Shown: positions 17,291 through 26,489, counted from the stretch's first letter. The stretch: 64,000 nucleotides of DNA from Lachnospiraceae bacterium (GCA_022796795.1 JAAWJI010000007.1:1-64000), one strand, 5' to 3'. Program-made: numbers and translations. Notes: generated by a model not told the origin, from the letters alone.

Positions 17291-18117
17291 AATGTCTCAC
17301 CTGCCTTTTCCAGTTCTGCCATTGCAATGGCGTATTCCTCATCATTGGGGGCCTTTCCATGCCATCCTGCATTGTTTTCCATAAAGGAAACTCCCTTGCC
17401 CTTCACGCTCTTCACGATAATAGCAGTGGGCATTCCCTTGGTGGCCCGGGCCTCGTCGAAGGCCGCCTTCAGCTTATCAAAATCATGAGCGTCGTCCACG
17501 TTGATTACATGGAAATTAAAGGCCTCAAATTTCTTGTCAATGGGATAGGGGGAGCAAACATCCGCAATATTTCCGTCGATCTGCAAGCCGTTATTGTCCA
17601 CGATCACTACCAGGTTGTCCAGCTTGCGGTGTCCGGCAAACATGGAAGCCTCCCACACCTGGCCTTCCTGAATCTCACCGTCGCCCAGCAGGGTGTACAC
17701 CCGGTAATCCGCCTGGTCAATCTTTCCCACCAGAGCCATGCCTACCGCCGCAGAAATACCCTGTCCCAAGGATCCGCTGGACATGTCAAGGCCCGGCGTA
17801 TGCTGCATACAGGGATGTCCCTGCAGATGGGAGCCAATGTGACGCAGGGTGGGCAGATCCTCCTTGGGGAAGAAGCCCCGCTCTGCCAGAGTGGCATAGA
17901 TGCCGGGAGCCGTGTGACCCTTGGAAAGTACAAACCGGTCTCTGTCGGCTTTCTTGGGGTCCTTGGGATCAATGTTCATCTCCTCGAAGTACAGATAGGT
18001 AAACACCTCTGTCGCGGAAAGAGAACCACCCGGATGTCCGGCTTTTGCACTGTGAACGGATGTAACAATACTCTTACGAATCTCGTTCGCAGTCTTTTGA
18101 AGCTCTAACTTGTTCAT
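17278..18117 (-). CDS. transketolase, N-terminal subunit (copy 1)
   Basis: This 279 aa protein starts at ATG 18117 with GAAAGGAG upstream. It has the pyrophosphate-binding domain of transketolase: SKGHTAPGIYATLAERG, SGSLGQGIS and the thiamine diphosphate motif GDGE...VDNNG. Copy 1 keeps LGQG and NN, which are typical. It is the first gene of a two-gene operon with its own strong promoter. Two further split transketolase pairs occur in the window, each in a catabolic operon. Confidence 0.9.
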   Translation of the reverse strand: MNKLELQKTANEIRKSIVTSVHSAKAGHPGGSLSATEVFTYLYFEEMNIDPKDPKKADRDRFVLSKGHTAPGIYATLAERGFFPKEDLPTLRHIGSHLQGHPCMQHTPGLDMSSGSLGQGISAAVGMALVGKIDQADYRVYTLLGDGEIQEGQVWEASMFAGHRKLDNLVVIVDNNGLQIDGNIADVCSPYPIDKKFEAFNFHVINVDDAHDFDKLKAAFDEARATKGMPTAIIVKSVKGKGVSFMENNAGWHGKAPNDEEYAIAMAELEKAGETLCQM

Positions 18118-18177
18118 GATTTCTCCTTTCATGACGTGTCCTTCACGCCATCATGATTTTAGCTTTTTTATAAAAAT

Positions 18178-18206
18178 AGTATACCTATTTCAGACAGGAA
18201 GGTCAA
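18178..18206 (-). promoter_or_regulatory. sigma-A promoter of transketolase copy 1
   Basis: On the minus strand TTGACC (18201-18206), 17 bases and TATACT (18178-18183). Confidence 0.75.
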
Positions 18207-18229
18207 GTAATTTCACAATTCCAGTCCAT

Positions 18230-18826
18230 TCACAATTCCACCCGGCCCTCCAGGGCCCGCAGCAGCGTCACCTCGTCAATATATTCCAAATCCCCTCCTA
18301 CCGGCACGCCGCTGGCAATCCTTGTCACCCGGATCCCTGTAGGCTTAATAAGTTTGCTGATATACATAGCCGTGGTCTCCCCCTCCAGGCTGGAGTTGGT
18401 GGCGATAATCACCTCGTCCACCTCTCCCTGGAGCCGCTGCATCAACTCCTTCAGGCGAATGTCTGAGGGGCCGATGCCAAGCATGGGGGAAATAGCCCCA
18501 TGGAGCACATGGTAGACTCCCTCATATTTGCCCGTCTTCTCATAGGCCGCCAGATCCCGGGTGTTTTCCACCACCATTATAGTGCGCTGATCCCGCTTGG
18601 GATTGCTGCAGATGGGACATAAGGGCGCGTCCGTCATGGTGCAGCACTGCTTGCAGTAACGCACATTTTTCTTGGCTTCTATAATGGCCGTGGACAGGGC
18701 TTCCGCCTGATCCACGGGCATATTTACAATATGAAAAGCCAGCCGCTGAGCAGTTTTGCTGCCAATTCCCGGAAGGGCGGACAGCTGCTCGATAAGCCGG
18801 CTGATCTGACTGCTGTAGTAATCCAT
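18230..18826 (-). CDS. recR: recombination mediator protein RecR
   Basis: This 198 aa protein has the standard RecR layout. The N-terminal helix-hairpin-helix is [21 protein letters not shown] four-cysteine zinc finger follows ([18 protein letters not shown]), then the Toprim domain ([17 protein letters not shown]...[19 protein letters not shown]), and the C-terminal [16 protein letters not shown] segment. It acts with RecF/RecO in loading RecA at gaps. Its start overlaps the ybaB stop by one base. The dnaX-ybaB-recR order is the classic conserved replication/repair cluster. Confidence 0.95.
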   Translation of the reverse strand: MDYYSSQISRLIEQLSALPGIGSKTAQRLAFHIVNMPVDQAEALSTAIIEAKKNVRYCKQCCTMTDAPLCPICSNPKRDQRTIMVVENTRDLAAYEKTGKYEGVYHVLHGAISPMLGIGPSDIRLKELMQRLQGEVDEVIIATNSSLEGETTAMYISKLIKPTGIRVTRIASGVPVGGDLEYIDEVTLLRALEGRVEL

Positions 18827-19182
18827 TAGAATGGCATGCCTCCCAAACCGCCCATGCCTCCGGTAAGCCTAGCCATGGCTGCGGTGGTCTCCTCCTCCAT
18901 CTGGCGCAAAGCCTGATTGGCTGCGGCCATAATCAGATCCTCCAGCATCTCCACGTCATCAGGGTCCACCACCTCCTGGGAAAGCTTTACCTTGGTAATC
19001 TCCTTCTTTCCGCTGACGGTGATCTCCACCGCTCCGCCTCCCGCTGCAGCCGTGTACTCCTTGGTCTCCAGCTCCTTTTGGCTTTCCTCCATCTGGCGCT
19101 GCATGCGCTGCGCCTGTTTCATCAGGTTATTCATGTTTCCGGGCATCCCCATGCCGCCGGGAAATCCGCCTCTCTTTGCCAT
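18826..19182 (-). CDS. ybaB: YbaB/EbfC family nucleoid-associated protein
   Basis: This 118 aa protein has the YbaB fold: a Gly/Met-rich N-terminus, helix [23 protein letters not shown] (coiled), the beta core [15 protein letters not shown] and helix [19 protein letters not shown]. It binds DNA as a dimer and lies between dnaX and recR. The start ATG at 19182 follows AGGAGG by a normal distance. Confidence 0.93.
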   Translation of the reverse strand: MAKRGGFPGGMGMPGNMNNLMKQAQRMQRQMEESQKELETKEYTAAAGGGAVEITVSGKKEITKVKLSQEVVDPDDVEMLEDLIMAAANQALRQMEEETTAAMARLTGGMGGLGGMPF

Positions 19183-19258
19183 TTTCTTTTCCTCCTGTTT
19201 TTCGGGCAGCTCTTCCGTGCCGGGTTCCGCCCTCTCTCTTTTTCAATTTCTTCCTGGA

Positions 19259-20929
19259 TCAATCCTCTTCGATCTCAATCTTCATGTGGATAACCTTCTC
19301 AATATCAATTACCCCTATATCTTTATTCGGATCCGTCCTGGCAGATGCCACCTGAATCTGAATTTTCCGGGAAATGCGCCGTTCAATCAGCTCTTCCAGC
19401 TGAGCCACATGATCGGCCTGCTTTAGGCTCTCCTCCGCCAGGCTGTTCCGGGCCAGGATCCCCAGCTTATTTTCCCCCAGGGCTTTCAGGCGGGCATCCT
19501 TCAGCATGACCTTTAAGCTTGGATGGGCTTGATTTACAATGGAATGCCAGTTCATCACTACCAGCTCCACATCCTCAGGCACCGCGTCAACCATGGGGGG
19601 CTCTGCCTGTGGAAATCCGCCTCCCCCACCGACAGCTGACGGCACAGCCTGGCCCATTCCATCCGCCCCGTATCCGCTGTTTCTCCCAGCCGCTTCATAT
19701 CCGCCCCCGGCAGCGCCGCCTGTCCAGGAGCCCGCTAAAGCCTGAAGAGCCGCCGGGGTCAGCTGTCCGGCTCCGGCGGCCTCCATCTGCTCCTCCAGGG
19801 CCCGAATCCGGTCCAGCAGGCCGTCTGTGGAAGGCTCCATGGCCGGACGACAAAGCTTAATCAGGGCCACCTCCACCAGAATCCGCTTCTGGGTGGCATA
19901 TCTCATCTGGCCGCTTAACTCCGAAAAAATGCGGATATACCGCATGAGGGTATCTGTCTCCACCAGCCCCGCCTCCTGGCGCAGCTGGTTTAGATTCTCC
20001 GTGGACACATCCAGCACATCCTCCATCTGGTCTGAGCTTTTTAGCAGCAGAAGGTTCCGCAGATACCAGGTAAAATCCACCACAAACTGGGACAACTCCC
20101 GGCCCTGGATTACCAGCTGTTCCACATCCTCCATGACGGCAGGCAGATCCCCCTTTAAAACCTTGCGCAGCAGACTGCTGTACACGTCCGTGTCCACAGC
20201 CCCCAGCACCTCCAGCACATGGTCATAGGTCAGGGCCTGATCCAGATAAAAGGCAATGCACTGATCCAGCAGACTTAAGGCATCCCGCATGGAGCCGTCG
20301 GCTGCCTTGGCAATATAGCGCAGAGCCTTGTCCTCGGCCTCCACCTGCTCTGCCTGGGTCAGTTCCTTAAGCCTATCCCCAATCACATCCGCCGTAATTC
20401 GCCGGAAATCATATCGCTGGCACCGAGACAAAATGGTGACGGGAATCTTATGGATCTCCGTGGTAGCCAGAATAAATATTACATAGGAGGGCGGCTCCTC
20501 CAGGGTTTTCAAAAGAGCGTTAAAGGCGCCGGTGGAAAGCATGTGCACCTCGTCAATAATATAGACCTTATAGCGCCCCTCTGTGGGGGAATAGGCCACC
20601 TCATCCCGGATTTCCCGAATATTATCCACTCCGTTGTTGGAGGCCGCGTCAATCTCAATCACATTCATGGAAGCGCCTGCGGCAATGGCGCGGCAAGAAG
20701 GACACTCCCCGCAGGGATTGCCCTCCACAGGATGTTCGCAGTTTACCGCTTTGGCCAGAATTTTGGCAATGGTTGTCTTTCCTGTTCCGCGAGTGCCGCA
20801 GAACAAATACGCATGGCCGATACGCTCTGCCCGGATCTGGTTTTTTAAGGTTGTCACAATATGCTCCTGCCCCTTTACATCCCCAAACTGGGCGGGACGG
20901 AACTTGCGGTAAAGCGCCATATAAGACAT
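19259..20929 (-). CDS. dnaX: DNA polymerase III subunit gamma/tau
   Basis: This 556 aa protein opens with YMALYRKFRPAQFGDVKGQEH, the DnaX hallmark. The AAA+ ATPase has Walker A CGTRGTGKTTIAKIL, a four-cysteine zinc module (CEHPVEGNPCGECPSC), Walker B YIIDEVHML and sensor SRCQRYDF. Collar domains follow, then a Gly/Ala/Pro-rich linker at about residues 400-455 and a tau-type C-terminal domain. It loads the sliding clamp and organises the polymerase. I see no obvious programmed slippery frameshift A-run in the linker. Confidence 0.95.
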   Translation of the reverse strand: MSYMALYRKFRPAQFGDVKGQEHIVTTLKNQIRAERIGHAYLFCGTRGTGKTTIAKILAKAVNCEHPVEGNPCGECPSCRAIAAGASMNVIEIDAASNNGVDNIREIRDEVAYSPTEGRYKVYIIDEVHMLSTGAFNALLKTLEEPPSYVIFILATTEIHKIPVTILSRCQRYDFRRITADVIGDRLKELTQAEQVEAEDKALRYIAKAADGSMRDALSLLDQCIAFYLDQALTYDHVLEVLGAVDTDVYSSLLRKVLKGDLPAVMEDVEQLVIQGRELSQFVVDFTWYLRNLLLLKSSDQMEDVLDVSTENLNQLRQEAGLVETDTLMRYIRIFSELSGQMRYATQKRILVEVALIKLCRPAMEPSTDGLLDRIRALEEQMEAAGAGQLTPAALQALAGSWTGGAAGGGYEAAGRNSGYGADGMGQAVPSAVGGGGGFPQAEPPMVDAVPEDVELVVMNWHSIVNQAHPSLKVMLKDARLKALGENKLGILARNSLAEESLKQADHVAQLEELIERRISRKIQIQVASARTDPNKDIGVIDIEKVIHMKIEIEED

Positions 20930-21014
20930 AGACGGTTCCTCTTTCTCCTGCTGCCACTCTGTTGTGAGCCATTTCCCGGCTGCTCCTTAAACCTGATACC
21001 CCCTGTTTCCCGGA

Positions 21015-22088
21015 TTAGTCTCCAAAGCTGATGCCGATCATCTTGGCCTCTTTAATAATTGAGGAGTCGGGATCCACAAATTTAAGCTTCCCTGCAGATT
21101 TCTCTAAGGGCACCCGGGTGGTCTCCCCGTTTACAATGCCGATCATATAGCCGTAATCCTCCTCCACAATGGCCTGAGCCGCAGCCGCTCCCAGACGTGT
21201 GGAAAGCACCCGGTCATAGGGACAGGGACTGCCGCCCCGCTGGGTGTGTCCCGGCACAGTCACCCGCACCTCCGTACCCGTATGCCTGGAAATCTCATCT
21301 GCAATCTCATAGGACACAGCCGGGTAGGGATAGGTCTTCATAAATTCCTTCAGCTCTTTCTTGGACATATCCGCCCGCTTCTTAGGGATAGCGCCCTCAG
21401 CCACAGCCAGAATGGTAAAGCCCTTCTTCTGCTTGTTGCGCTTGTCAATGGCCTCACAGATCTTGTCAATATCATAGGGAATCTCCGGAATCAGAATAAT
21501 ATCCGCACCTCCGGCAATCCCCGCATGGAGGGTCAGCTGGCCCACCTTGTGCCCCATTACCTCCACGATAAACACCCGGCCATGGGAAGCAGCCGTGGTA
21601 TGAATGCAGTCAATGCAGTTGGTGGCAATATCCACCGCACTCTGGAAGCCGAAGGTCATGTCTGTGCCATAAATATCATTGTCAATGGTCTTTGGCATAT
21701 GGAGAATATTCAGCCCCTCCTCCCGCAGCAGATTGGCCGTCTTCTGGGTTCCGTTTCCTCCCAGGATCACCAGGCAGTCCAAGCGTAGCTTATGATAGGT
21801 CTGCTTCATGGCCTCCACCTTATCCAGTCCCTTCTCGTCCGGCACCCGCATCTGCTTAAAGGCCTGACGAGAGCTGCCCAGGATGGTTCCGCCCTTGGTC
21901 AGAATTCCGGAAAAATCCCGCCCTGTCAGCATACGGTAGTTTCCGTAAATTAATCCCTTATAACCTTCCTCAAAGCCGTACAGCTCCACCTCGTCATACA
22001 CATTGCACACGCCCTTCACGATTCCCCGCATGGTGGCGTTCAAGGCCTGGCAGTCTCCTCCGCTGGTCAGCATACCAATCCGTTTCAT
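21015..22088 (-). CDS. pfkA: 6-phosphofructokinase
   Basis: ATG 22088 is chosen over the TTG two codons upstream because GGAGGAG fits it. The 357 aa protein has TSGGDCQALNATMRG, GGNGT (110-114), PKTIDNDI (132-139), the MGHKVGQL helix and PGHTQRGGSPCPYDRV. In the family, a Gly at the second position of GGDGT/GGNGT favours ATP as donor, while Lys in PKTIDND is shared with pyrophosphate-type enzymes. This one is therefore a mixed G/K type, as in the longer clade of Firmicutes and Actinobacteria. Whether ATP or pyrophosphate is the donor is not fixed by the sequence. It has its own promoter. Confidence 0.9.
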   Translation of the reverse strand: MKRIGMLTSGGDCQALNATMRGIVKGVCNVYDEVELYGFEEGYKGLIYGNYRMLTGRDFSGILTKGGTILGSSRQAFKQMRVPDEKGLDKVEAMKQTYHKLRLDCLVILGGNGTQKTANLLREEGLNILHMPKTIDNDIYGTDMTFGFQSAVDIATNCIDCIHTTAASHGRVFIVEVMGHKVGQLTLHAGIAGGADIILIPEIPYDIDKICEAIDKRNKQKKGFTILAVAEGAIPKKRADMSKKELKEFMKTYPYPAVSYEIADEISRHTGTEVRVTVPGHTQRGGSPCPYDRVLSTRLGAAAAQAIVEEDYGYMIGIVNGETTRVPLEKSAGKLKFVDPDSSIIKEAKMIGISFGD

Positions 22089-22107
22089 AAGCAATCTCCT
22101 CCATTTC

Positions 22108-22136
22108 CTTATATTTATTTGTAACCCTTATCTCAA
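22108..22136 (-). promoter_or_regulatory. sigma-A-like promoter of pfkA
   Basis: On the minus strand TTGAGA (22131-22136), 17 bases and TATAAG (22108-22113), 20 bases before the start codon. Confidence 0.6.
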
Positions 22137-22152
22137 TACTTATCCTTCACTG

Positions 22153-22174
22153 TCCGTTCAGCCAGACCGCAGAC
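22153..22174. repeat. 22-bp dispersed repeat, copy A
   Basis: TCCGTTCAG(C)CAGACCGCAGAC differs by one base from 37327-37348. Both copies are intergenic. In this copy only a weak TTCAG...CTGAA hairpin follows. Confidence 0.5.
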
Positions 22175-22195
22175 ACAGCTCTTTTTGCTCCTGAA

Positions 22196-22879
22196 CTATG
22201 GAATCATCTGGTCCCTGCCTGGCAGATCCTCCGCTTTTTTCAGGCCGGAGCCCTCCCCCAGCCTCTTATACCTTCTGCGGATCAGGAATATGGTAATGGC
22301 CAGCAACACCAGGCCAATGGCAAAAATTCCCCGCACTCCTCCGATACTCATAAACTCAATTACCAGGGGATCTCCCATAGCGTCCATTTCCTCCTGAGTA
22401 TATCCCATGTCCGCCAGATATTCCCGATAGTATGTGACCAGCTGCGCTTCCATCACCTCCACAGAGCCCTCAAAGTGCTTCACGGTGGTAGGCTCTGCGC
22501 CCCCCATAAGATAATCATAGGTCTCGTCCGCCAGCTTTTCCAGCTCGCTTACATCCGCCTCCCGTCCCTTCAGGCCAATATAGCCTTCCGCCGTGGGAAT
22601 CAGATAATAGCGCCCGCTCTTCTTTCCGCCGCTGCGGGAGCCGTCCTTGTACTGGGTATAGCTGGTCTCTGTGGCAAAATAGTCGATGACAAAGGGAATA
22701 TCCCCCTTCACATGAGTTCCCGCCTTTACCTCCTTGCCGTCCAGCATCTCCTCAAAGCTTACAGCCGGCTTAAAGGAAACAATAAAATCCCCTGCTGACA
22801 TATACAGAATTTCCGCGGTAAACACCACAAGAAGAATCACATCAAAACGAATGGTTTTCAGTAATCTTTTAAAATCCAT
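22196..22879 (-). CDS. membrane protein of unknown function with two transmembrane helices
   Basis: This 227 aa protein has a transmembrane helix at about residues 12-30, an extracytoplasmic domain of about 150 residues (FKPAVSFEEMLDGKEVKAG, then YYLIPTAEGYIGLKG) and a second helix at about 178-200. The tail is basic (RRRYKRLGEG) and cytoplasmic. I do not recognise the family with confidence; an uncharacterised DUF of Clostridia is likely. It is preceded by a similar small-membrane-protein gene on the same strand, so the two may be one transcript. Confidence 0.6.
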   Translation of the reverse strand: MDFKRLLKTIRFDVILLVVFTAEILYMSAGDFIVSFKPAVSFEEMLDGKEVKAGTHVKGDIPFVIDYFATETSYTQYKDGSRSGGKKSGRYYLIPTAEGYIGLKGREADVSELEKLADETYDYLMGGAEPTTVKHFEGSVEVMEAQLVTYYREYLADMGYTQEEMDAMGDPLVIEFMSIGGVRGIFAIGLVLLAITIFLIRRRYKRLGEGSGLKKAEDLPGRDQMIP

Positions 22880-22902
22880 CTCCTTTTATCCTCCGCATAT
22901 CT

Positions 22903-23505
22903 CTATTTCTTTAAGGGCTTTCCCTTATGGTTTACACCAAGAGCTCCGTTGATTCGCTCCTGAAAATTCCTGGCAAAGCCTCGGAATGCCTCCGCCTCCT
23001 CCGGCTGCTGAATATTCACCTGACACTCCTTGCCAAATTTGGTATTGCTGGCGTCCACCTGCAGTCCGATCACATCCTTCATGCCCGGAAAATGAAGCTG
23101 CAGGCAAAATTCGTTTCCGCCCACATAGGCCAGATTTACCGTGTCATAGCGGGTGGCCTTTGTATAGACGATCTTTCCGCTCTCCACACCGATAGGAATC
23201 ACCCAGATGTGGTCTGCCTGGGTAGGGCGGAATCCCACGGCATAGTAGTGATACACCTCCCGCCGCATGGTCCGGCTCCCATAGACCTCCTTGCTGTGGG
23301 CATAGGCCGCCATGTATTGCGTTCCCTCCGGAACCAGGTTATCAATGAGCTTGCGGATGTCGGCTCTCTCCTGACTGTCCACACCCTTTTTCTCGTCAAA
23401 ATGCATCTTGATCAAAAATATGATTACAAAAACCACAATAACCACGATCGTGACTATAAATGCCTGGGGAGACACCCCTACCGCATCCGCCATTTTCTCA
23501 ATCAT
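22903..23505 (-). CDS. small membrane-anchored protein of unknown function
   Basis: The frame opens at 23703 but ATG 23505 is preferred. AGGAGG lies 8 bases upstream, and the longer form would overlap the divergent ATPase gene. The 200 aa protein has an N-terminal helix (about 12-32, TIVVIVVFVIIFLIK) and a cytoplasmic domain with VYHYYAVGFRPTQADHIWVIPIG. The shape suggests a PH-like or SHOCT-like cytoplasmic beta domain, but this is a guess. No function can be assigned. It probably shares a transcript with the gene at 22196-22879. Confidence 0.6.
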   Translation of the reverse strand: MIEKMADAVGVSPQAFIVTIVVIVVFVIIFLIKMHFDEKKGVDSQERADIRKLIDNLVPEGTQYMAAYAHSKEVYGSRTMRREVYHYYAVGFRPTQADHIWVIPIGVESGKIVYTKATRYDTVNLAYVGGNEFCLQLHFPGMKDVIGLQVDASNTKFGKECQVNIQQPEEAEAFRGFARNFQERINGALGVNHKGKPLKK

Positions 23506-23662
23506 GTATCTTTTCCTCCTGACTTCTCTTATGTACTCGTTTTTGGCATTGTACGAAGACACCTTTAAAAGTTTACCATAAAAATGGTCCCTTTTCCATA
23601 GGAAGTCTTGAATTTTAGCGGATATTTTTGTAGGATAAAGAAAAGCAAAAAAGGAGAATACT

Positions 23663-25360
23663 ATGAAATCATCCGAAGATCTGAGAATAAAATTAAAATC
23701 CATCGACCACCGAAGCTACCCGGCCTACAAGGACCTGCAGGGAGCCTATGACTTCCGGGATTATGTGCTGTCTATCGACCATGTTCAGGGAGACCCCTTT
23801 GCGGCTCCCTCCCGGCTTTCTGTGAAGGTGGCGGCGGGCCGGGCGGCTTTTCCGCCAGCCTTTTCCGATACCTTTTGGAAACGCATTACCCTCCAGGATC
23901 ATCTGACCCGTCTCTTTGCACGCCAGCTGTCCTCGGGAAGCTTCTCCGCCAAGGGTTCGGGGAAAAGCGGACTTCTCACAGCCTCCCGCTGCGGCCAGGA
24001 GGTGCTGGAGCGCACGGCTTGCCGGATACAGAACGGCGAAGTCACCCTGCGGTTTGAGGCCGGCTTTCCTGCCCGTGGGCGCACCATTGACGCCAGGGAG
24101 CTGGAAAAAATGCTCTTTGACATTCTGCCCGGCTGTGTCCGGGCCAGCCTGTTTTACAAGAACATCCGGCAGGACAAGCTGAAAAGCGCCATAGAGCTCT
24201 GTGAAGACCAGCAGTTTATCCGGGATCATCTGTCAGAGCAGGGGCTCTGCGCCTTTATCGCCAACGGCTCTGTTCTGCCCCGGCAGAGCGGCATTTCCGA
24301 CCTGCCCTTAAAGGATGGCGTTCCCTTTGTCTCTCCGGCCTCCCTGGAGGTTTCCTTTGACCTTCCCAACCGGGGCGCTGTCACAGGTATGGGGATTCCC
24401 AAGGGAATCACCCTCTTTGTAGGCGGCGGTTATCACGGCAAGTCCACGGTACTGCAGGCTCTGCAAAATGCAGTCTACAATCATATCGTAGGAGACGGCC
24501 GGGAGCTGGTCATTGCGGATGAGAGCGCCTGGAAGCTTCGGTCGGAGGACGGACGCAGCATTTCCAATGTGGATATTTCCCCCTTTATCCGCCATCTGCC
24601 CAACCGCAAGGATACCCGCCACTTTTCCACAGAGGACGCCAGCGGCAGCACCTCCCAGGCGGCAAATCTTATTGAGAGCATGGAGAGCGGCAGCACCCTC
24701 ATGCTTATAGACGAGGATACCTCTGCCACCAACTTCATGATCCGGGACAAGCTGATGCAGCAGGTGGTATCCCCCCAGGAGGAGCCCATCACCCCCTTTA
24801 TTGAGCGGGTTCGAAGCCTGTATCAGGATTTCGGTATCTCCTCCATTATCGTGGCGGGAAGCTCCGGCTCCTATTTCCACGTGGCTGACACTATTATTCA
24901 GATGAAGGAATACGTGCCCTTTGATATCACGGAAAAGGCAAAGGAGGCCGCCAAGGCCTTTCCCGTCTTCTCCTCCGACCAGGAGCTGTTTCCGGAGTAT
25001 CTGTCCAACCGGGCGCCCAAGCCCAACATGGCCCTGCGAAAGGAGGACCGGCTTAAACAAAAGGCTCTGGGCACCAGCGAGCTCTCTCTGGCTAAGGACA
25101 CAGTGGAGCTGCGCTATCTGGAGCAGCTTAGGGACAGCGAGCAGACTATGGCTCTGGCCTATCTGCTAAAATATGTGGAGCTTCGGCTTCTGGACGGTCG
25201 GAAAACCCTGTCCCAGCTTGCAGATCTGTTGGAAAAGCAGCTGAATGAAAAGGGACTGGAAAGCCTCTTCGACCGGGGCGATGTGCGTTCCTCCCTGGCC
25301 CGGCCCCGGAGGCAGGAGATTCTGGCCTGTGTGAATCGGTATCGGAAGCTGTTCTTTTAA
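23663..25360 (+). CDS. ABC-class ATPase domain protein (PF09818-like)
   Basis: This 565 aa protein is the predicted ATPase of the ABC class. Walker A is GGGYHGKSTVLQAL at about residues 253-266, and Walker B is LMLIDEDTSATNF at about 347-359. Both are placed after an N-terminal domain of about 230 residues. It has no transmembrane helices and no ABC signature LSGGQ; the family is cytosolic and not a transporter. Length is usual for the family. It is divergent from the membrane-protein gene starting at 23505, and a bidirectional terminator follows. Role unknown. Confidence 0.85.
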   Translation: MKSSEDLRIKLKSIDHRSYPAYKDLQGAYDFRDYVLSIDHVQGDPFAAPSRLSVKVAAGRAAFPPAFSDTFWKRITLQDHLTRLFARQLSSGSFSAKGSGKSGLLTASRCGQEVLERTACRIQNGEVTLRFEAGFPARGRTIDARELEKMLFDILPGCVRASLFYKNIRQDKLKSAIELCEDQQFIRDHLSEQGLCAFIANGSVLPRQSGISDLPLKDGVPFVSPASLEVSFDLPNRGAVTGMGIPKGITLFVGGGYHGKSTVLQALQNAVYNHIVGDGRELVIADESAWKLRSEDGRSISNVDISPFIRHLPNRKDTRHFSTEDASGSTSQAANLIESMESGSTLMLIDEDTSATNFMIRDKLMQQVVSPQEEPITPFIERVRSLYQDFGISSIIVAGSSGSYFHVADTIIQMKEYVPFDITEKAKEAAKAFPVFSSDQELFPEYLSNRAPKPNMALRKEDRLKQKALGTSELSLAKDTVELRYLEQLRDSEQTMALAYLLKYVELRLLDGRKTLSQLADLLEKQLNEKGLESLFDRGDVRSSLARPRRQEILACVNRYRKLFF

Positions 25361-25395
25361 GCACTTCAGATGTGGGCTGGATGAACCGTTGAACT

Positions 25396-25433
25396 AAAAA
25401 GTGGCGTCAGGAAAAATTCTGCGCCACTTTTTT
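25396..25433. terminator. bidirectional intrinsic terminator
   Basis: AAAAAGTGGCG (25396-25406) pairs with CGCCACTTTTT (25422-25432), loop about 15 bases. A- and T-runs flank it, so it can serve both the ATPase gene and the convergent GntR gene. Confidence 0.85.
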
Positions 25434-25467
25434 ATCGTTATCCATGCCAGCCCGAAAGACTGTCACC

Positions 25468-26187
25468 CTACCCCTCCAGCTCCTCTGTCTGCAGCACGGA
25501 CCAGGTATCCACAGAAGCGGCTATGGCATCCGAAATATGGGCGTAGTCCTGCTCCTCAATGATTGCCAGGGTCTTTTTGTGTACCTGGTACACATATTCC
25601 CCCTTTTGTTTCTTATGGGTATTTTTAATGGAAGGCTCCATAAAATCAATGACAAAATTATATACCCGCTCCACCAGGAGATTTCTCGTTGCCTTTCCCA
25701 TGAGCTGGTGAAACTCCAGATCATTTTTCAGCAGCAGTTTCTGATTGGGCTGGGGGCTGTTCATCATCTCCTCCAGCTCCTCCAGATTCTTCCGAAGAGC
25801 CGTCCTCTCTGATAAATTCTCCTCATAGTGTTTCAGGATCAGCTCCAGCACATCCGCTTCCAGCACGGAACGAAACTCGTACAGATTTGCCACATCGGGA
25901 TTCAGCATAAAAAAGCTGAACAGAAAGGAATCCAGCAGGCCGTTTCCCGGGGATTCGCACACATAGGTGCCATTCCCCACCCGAATGTCCACCAGCCCGA
26001 AAGCTGACAGGATCTTCATGGCCTCCCGTACAGATCCCCGACTCACCCCCAGCCCCTCCGAGATCTCCAGCTCTGTGGGCAGCTTATCTCCCGGTTTTAA
26101 GCGCCGTTCAATCAGCAGCTGTTTGATGCTGTTCACCACAATATCTACTGTGGATTCCCGTTTGCTCAATTCAAATAAATTACTCAT
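25468..26187 (-). CDS. GntR/FadR family transcriptional regulator (FCD domain)
   Basis: This 239 aa protein has an N-terminal GntR winged helix (LKPGDKLPTELEISEGLGVSRGSVREAMKIL). The C-terminal FCD domain (about 95-225) has helices with the metal/ligand His and Asp pattern (EFRSVLEADVLELILKHYEE, DLEFHQLMGKA). FCD regulators typically respond to organic acids or sugar acids. It is divergent from the TRAP operon, which makes it the likely repressor of that operon. The gene has its own strong promoter. Confidence 0.88.
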   Translation of the reverse strand: MSNLFELSKRESTVDIVVNSIKQLLIERRLKPGDKLPTELEISEGLGVSRGSVREAMKILSAFGLVDIRVGNGTYVCESPGNGLLDSFLFSFFMLNPDVANLYEFRSVLEADVLELILKHYEENLSERTALRKNLEELEEMMNSPQPNQKLLLKNDLEFHQLMGKATRNLLVERVYNFVIDFMEPSIKNTHKKQKGEYVYQVHKKTLAIIEEQDYAHISDAIAASVDTWSVLQTEELEG

Positions 26188-26253
26188 GATTCATCCCTCG
26201 CCTGGTACAAGTATATCATATAGAAACAGAGGATATATTTTCCCTTTTATTTT

Positions 26254-26282
26254 ATCATACCATAAAAATATTCATATATCAA
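26254..26282 (-). promoter_or_regulatory. promoter of the GntR regulator gene
   Basis: On the minus strand TTGATA (26277-26282), 17 bases and TATGAT (26254-26259). The 26188-26489 region otherwise holds only the divergent promoters. Confidence 0.7.
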
Positions 26283-26409
26283 ACATTTGACAAAAAACCT
26301 TTTAAAAACAAGTGCTTTCTGTTTCGAAATATTTGCCGTCAATGTGCACAAAAATAAATCCTAAAAATTGGATATTACCAACAAAGTTACTTCTTTTTTC
26401 GAAATTCCA

Positions 26410-26438
26410 TTGACAAAAAAAACAATAAATGATATACA
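26410..26438 (+). promoter_or_regulatory. promoter of the TRAP operon
   Basis: TTGACA (26410-26415), 17 bases and TATACA (26433-26438), followed by the candidate operator. Confidence 0.7.
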
Positions 26439-26443
26439 TTAAA

Positions 26444-26452
26444 CATCAGATG
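26444..26452 (+). promoter_or_regulatory. candidate GntR operator
   Basis: CATCAGATG is a 9-base palindrome with an asymmetric centre, at about the transcription start. Next to it is ATGATT...AATCAT. GntR/FCD repressors bind such short inverted repeats, but the assignment is inference. Confidence 0.35.
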
Positions 26453-26489
26453 ATTGATAATTAAATCATTAAAAAAGGAGAGAAAATTT

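Noticed and set aside
19259-20929. programmed frameshift in dnaX
   Set aside because: No A-run slippery site with downstream stem was recognised near the linker.
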